Below, in pieces: positions 62,546 to 64,000 of a stretch of 64,000 nucleotides of DNA; positions within the stretch are counted from its first letter, which is position 1, and each line of letters begins with the position of its first letter. Under the pieces are notes generated by a model. It saw only the letters and a program-made list of their open reading frames with translations, did no database searches and was not told the DNA's origin. The stretch comes from Ghiorsea sp. (lineage in GTDB: Bacteria > Pseudomonadota > Zetaproteobacteria > Mariprofundales > Mariprofundaceae): assembly GCA_030949605.1 (NCBI GenBank), contig JAUZSH010000001.1:1-64000 (forward strand), read 5' to 3'. The position numbers and the translations under genes were made by a program.

Positions 62546-63499
62546 ATGATTGCAAGACCTGACCCCGTCGTCCTGAGCAAAACTATTATTCCCATTAAAG
62601 TCATCGGTTCAACCACCCAACAAGCGCAACCCATGGTTGGCAAACCCAAGTGGTTAAAAGTACGCGCACCGATGAGCAAAGAATACCAAAACATCAGTAA
62701 AATGATGCGCGATTTAAAGCTAAACACCGTCTGCGAAGAAGCATCATGCCCCAATATTGGCGAATGTTGGAAACAAGGTTCTGCAACCTTTATGATTTTG
62801 GGCAAGGTCTGCACCCGCACCTGCGCTTTTTGCGATGTTGCCACGGGTAAACCCGATGAGGTTGATGCTAACGAGGCAATCAACCTTGCCAAAGCCGTAG
62901 CTGAAATCGGCTTAAAACATGTGGTCATCACATCCGTAGATAGAGATGATTTAAAAGATGGTGGCGCAGGGCATTATGCCACCGTGATTCAAGAGCTAAG
63001 AGTAAGACAACCTGAAGTTACCATTGAGATTTTAACGCCTGACTTCCAACGCAAACCTGATTCATGTTTGGATACCATCATGGATGCCAAACCTGATATT
63101 TTTAACCACAACCTTGAGACTGTACCCCGTTTATACCGCTCGGTTCGCCCAGGTGCGCGTTATTTCACATCATTACGCTTGCTGCAACGCGCCAAAGAAA
63201 TTGACCCATCAGTGGTCACCAAATCGGGTATCATGCTCGGGCTTGGTGAAGAGCGCGATGAAGTGCTTCAAGTGTTGGATGATATGCGTGAAGCCAACAT
63301 CGATATTTTAACCCTTGGGCAATACCTGCGCCCTAGCGAAGCGCATCATCCCGTTATGAAATATTGGACACCTGAAGAATTTGATGACTTCAAATATATC
63401 GCTGAGAAAAAAGGCTTTGGCATGGTTGCATCAGGTCCATTAGTCCGCTCATCATTTCATGCTGATGAAGTCTTCCCAGGTTTAAAAATCAAAGGCTAG
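62546..63499 (+). CDS. lipA: Lipoyl synthase, copy 2
   Basis: The protein is 317 residues. From [10 protein letters not shown] onward it is the same as copy 1 except for one clear residue change (N to D in CL(N/D)TIMDAKPD) and the last ten residues (FPGLKIKG instead of FQALKLRN). All three cysteine sets and RSSFHA are intact. About ten silent or near-silent base differences separate the copies over some 900 bp. The start region ([12 protein letters not shown]) is new. It is followed by an unannotated gap and a cyclase-like gene on the other strand. It is presumably functional. Confidence 0.94.
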   Translation: MIARPDPVVLSKTIIPIKVIGSTTQQAQPMVGKPKWLKVRAPMSKEYQNISKMMRDLKLNTVCEEASCPNIGECWKQGSATFMILGKVCTRTCAFCDVATGKPDEVDANEAINLAKAVAEIGLKHVVITSVDRDDLKDGGAGHYATVIQELRVRQPEVTIEILTPDFQRKPDSCLDTIMDAKPDIFNHNLETVPRLYRSVRPGARYFTSLRLLQRAKEIDPSVVTKSGIMLGLGEERDEVLQVLDDMREANIDILTLGQYLRPSEAHHPVMKYWTPEEFDDFKYIAEKKGFGMVASGPLVRSSFHADEVFPGLKIKG

Positions 63500-63690
63500 C
63501 GATAGTGTATATGATAATGGTTAGCCACTTATTATGATTGAAACCTTACCAGCAGTTATGGCTATACAATCATAGTGCTGACAGGCGACAAAACTACTAA
63601 AAGAAGCCGTTCGATTCTATCTACAATATCGGTGACAATCCAAGTTATAAAAGAAAACTGGTTTCCTAGGTCGCAATCTAATTGCTGAAC

Positions 63691-64000
63691 TTACGAAATT
63701 GTCCAATGATATGTAGTTGAATAGTACGGTTCTTGCTCACCATTGTAATCATGGTAAGAGTGCGCCCACATATTTACTTTTTCATCATTTCCATAGAAGT
63801 CTTTTTTTGTGCTGTATTTAACATCGTCTTCCAGATTTGAATATACAAGCGAGGATATTCCTATATTGCCATGTAACTTGTCACCTATTTTAACTGACTT
63901 ATTTACAGCATTCCCAATCCAAACTAAATCCCTATTGTTTGCACCAGAAATCCCAACTTTTGCACAAAGTATCTTTCCATGATCGATTCCAATACCAAAA
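63691..64000 (-). CDS. Class III nucleotidyl cyclase-like protein, 3' end only
   Basis: The minus strand is open from the window edge to the stop at 63691-63693, encoding the last 100-odd residues. The segment FGIGIDHGKILCAKVGISG, then RDLVWIGNAVNKSVKIGDKL and NIGISSLVYSNLEDDVKY match the last part of an adenylate/guanylate cyclase domain (GxGIxxGxxxxxxxG, IGxxVNxxxxL). The usual transition-state pair N-x3-R reads N-x3-K. The DLVWIG wording resembles cyclases of Pycsar-type defence systems as I recall them. The rest of the gene and any effector are outside the window or absent. Confidence 0.6.
   Translation of the reverse strand, partial: FGIGIDHGKILCAKVGISGANNRDLVWIGNAVNKSVKIGDKLHGNIGISSLVYSNLEDDVKYSTKKDFYGNDEKVNMWAHSYHDYNGEQEPYYSTTYHWTIS

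Noticed and set aside
63500-63690. tRNA gene or attachment site in the gap after lipA copy 2
   Set aside because: GTTCGATTC near 63618 resembles a T-loop, but no acceptor stem, anticodon arm or direct repeat pair could be matched.

Overview
The window looks like a chromosomal segment of a free-living Gram-negative proteobacterium. Supporting features are lipoprotein and outer-membrane genes, a leuB-asd-fimV-truA order, dusB-ntrB-ntrC, a RegB/RegA-type two-component pair and a Fur-FTR1 iron operon. The gene mix would fit a marine, possibly iron-oxidising zetaproteobacterium (Mariprofundus-like), but that placement is inference from content and style, not a database match.

Layout. 1-3000: insertion-sequence debris, with an intact IS30-type element splitting a PIN-domain gene. 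3158-16380 (minus strand): a large sulfur-assimilation operon headed by a SAM-I riboswitch with terminator. In transcription order it holds a threonine-synthase-like PLP enzyme, a ThiS/MoaD-like sulfur carrier ending Gly-Gly-Cys, a NIL-domain protein, CysK, a ThiF/MoeB-like adenylyltransferase, a siroheme sulfite reductase fused to TusA, a radical-SAM/SLC13 fusion (now frameshifted), CysH, a DsrE-like protein, TusA, CysD and CysN. 16442-19523: acyltransferase, metF, dcd and a small DUF gene. 19585-22924: two genes broken by mobile DNA, ogt by a 273-bp MITE and an LpxR-like gene by a 1554-bp IS4 element. 22936-33212: thrC, thiO, truA, a CbiQ-like gene, a FimV homologue with 12 acidic repeats, asd and leuB. 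33358-36215: pentapeptide protein, hldD, a BamE-like lipoprotein and pgsA. 36227-39374: alcohol dehydrogenase, RibD-like reductase, FTR1 and Fur. 39430-41077: a decayed IS and MITEs. 41078-50294: hflX, the regBA-like pair, a lipoprotein/outer-membrane/redoxin trio, and a cytidylyltransferase, CDP-alcohol transferase and PHP trio. 50568-60650: RNA helicase, yqaA, lspA, ferredoxin, gmk, ntrC, ntrB, dusB, engB, sterol-desaturase-like, BFD-like and AI-2E genes. 60647-63499: two nearly identical lipA genes separated by repeats. The right edge cuts a class III nucleotidyl-cyclase-like gene.

The main biological proposal is that the riboswitch operon is a self-contained sulfate-to-homocysteine route. 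CysDN, CysH and sulfite reductase would make sulfide. The ThiF-like enzyme, MoaD-like carrier and TusA domains would carry it as protein-bound sulfur. The ThrC-like enzyme, distinct from the ordinary ThrC at 22936, would be the acceptor enzyme making homocysteine. SAM feedback on the whole unit fits a methionine role. No MetX, MetY or MetB is visible in the window.

A second theme is genome plasticity. Three insertions have exact target duplications, and virtually removing each one restores the reading frame of its host gene. At least five MITE or REP families are present, some nested, and three genes carry single frameshifts at short simple repeats.
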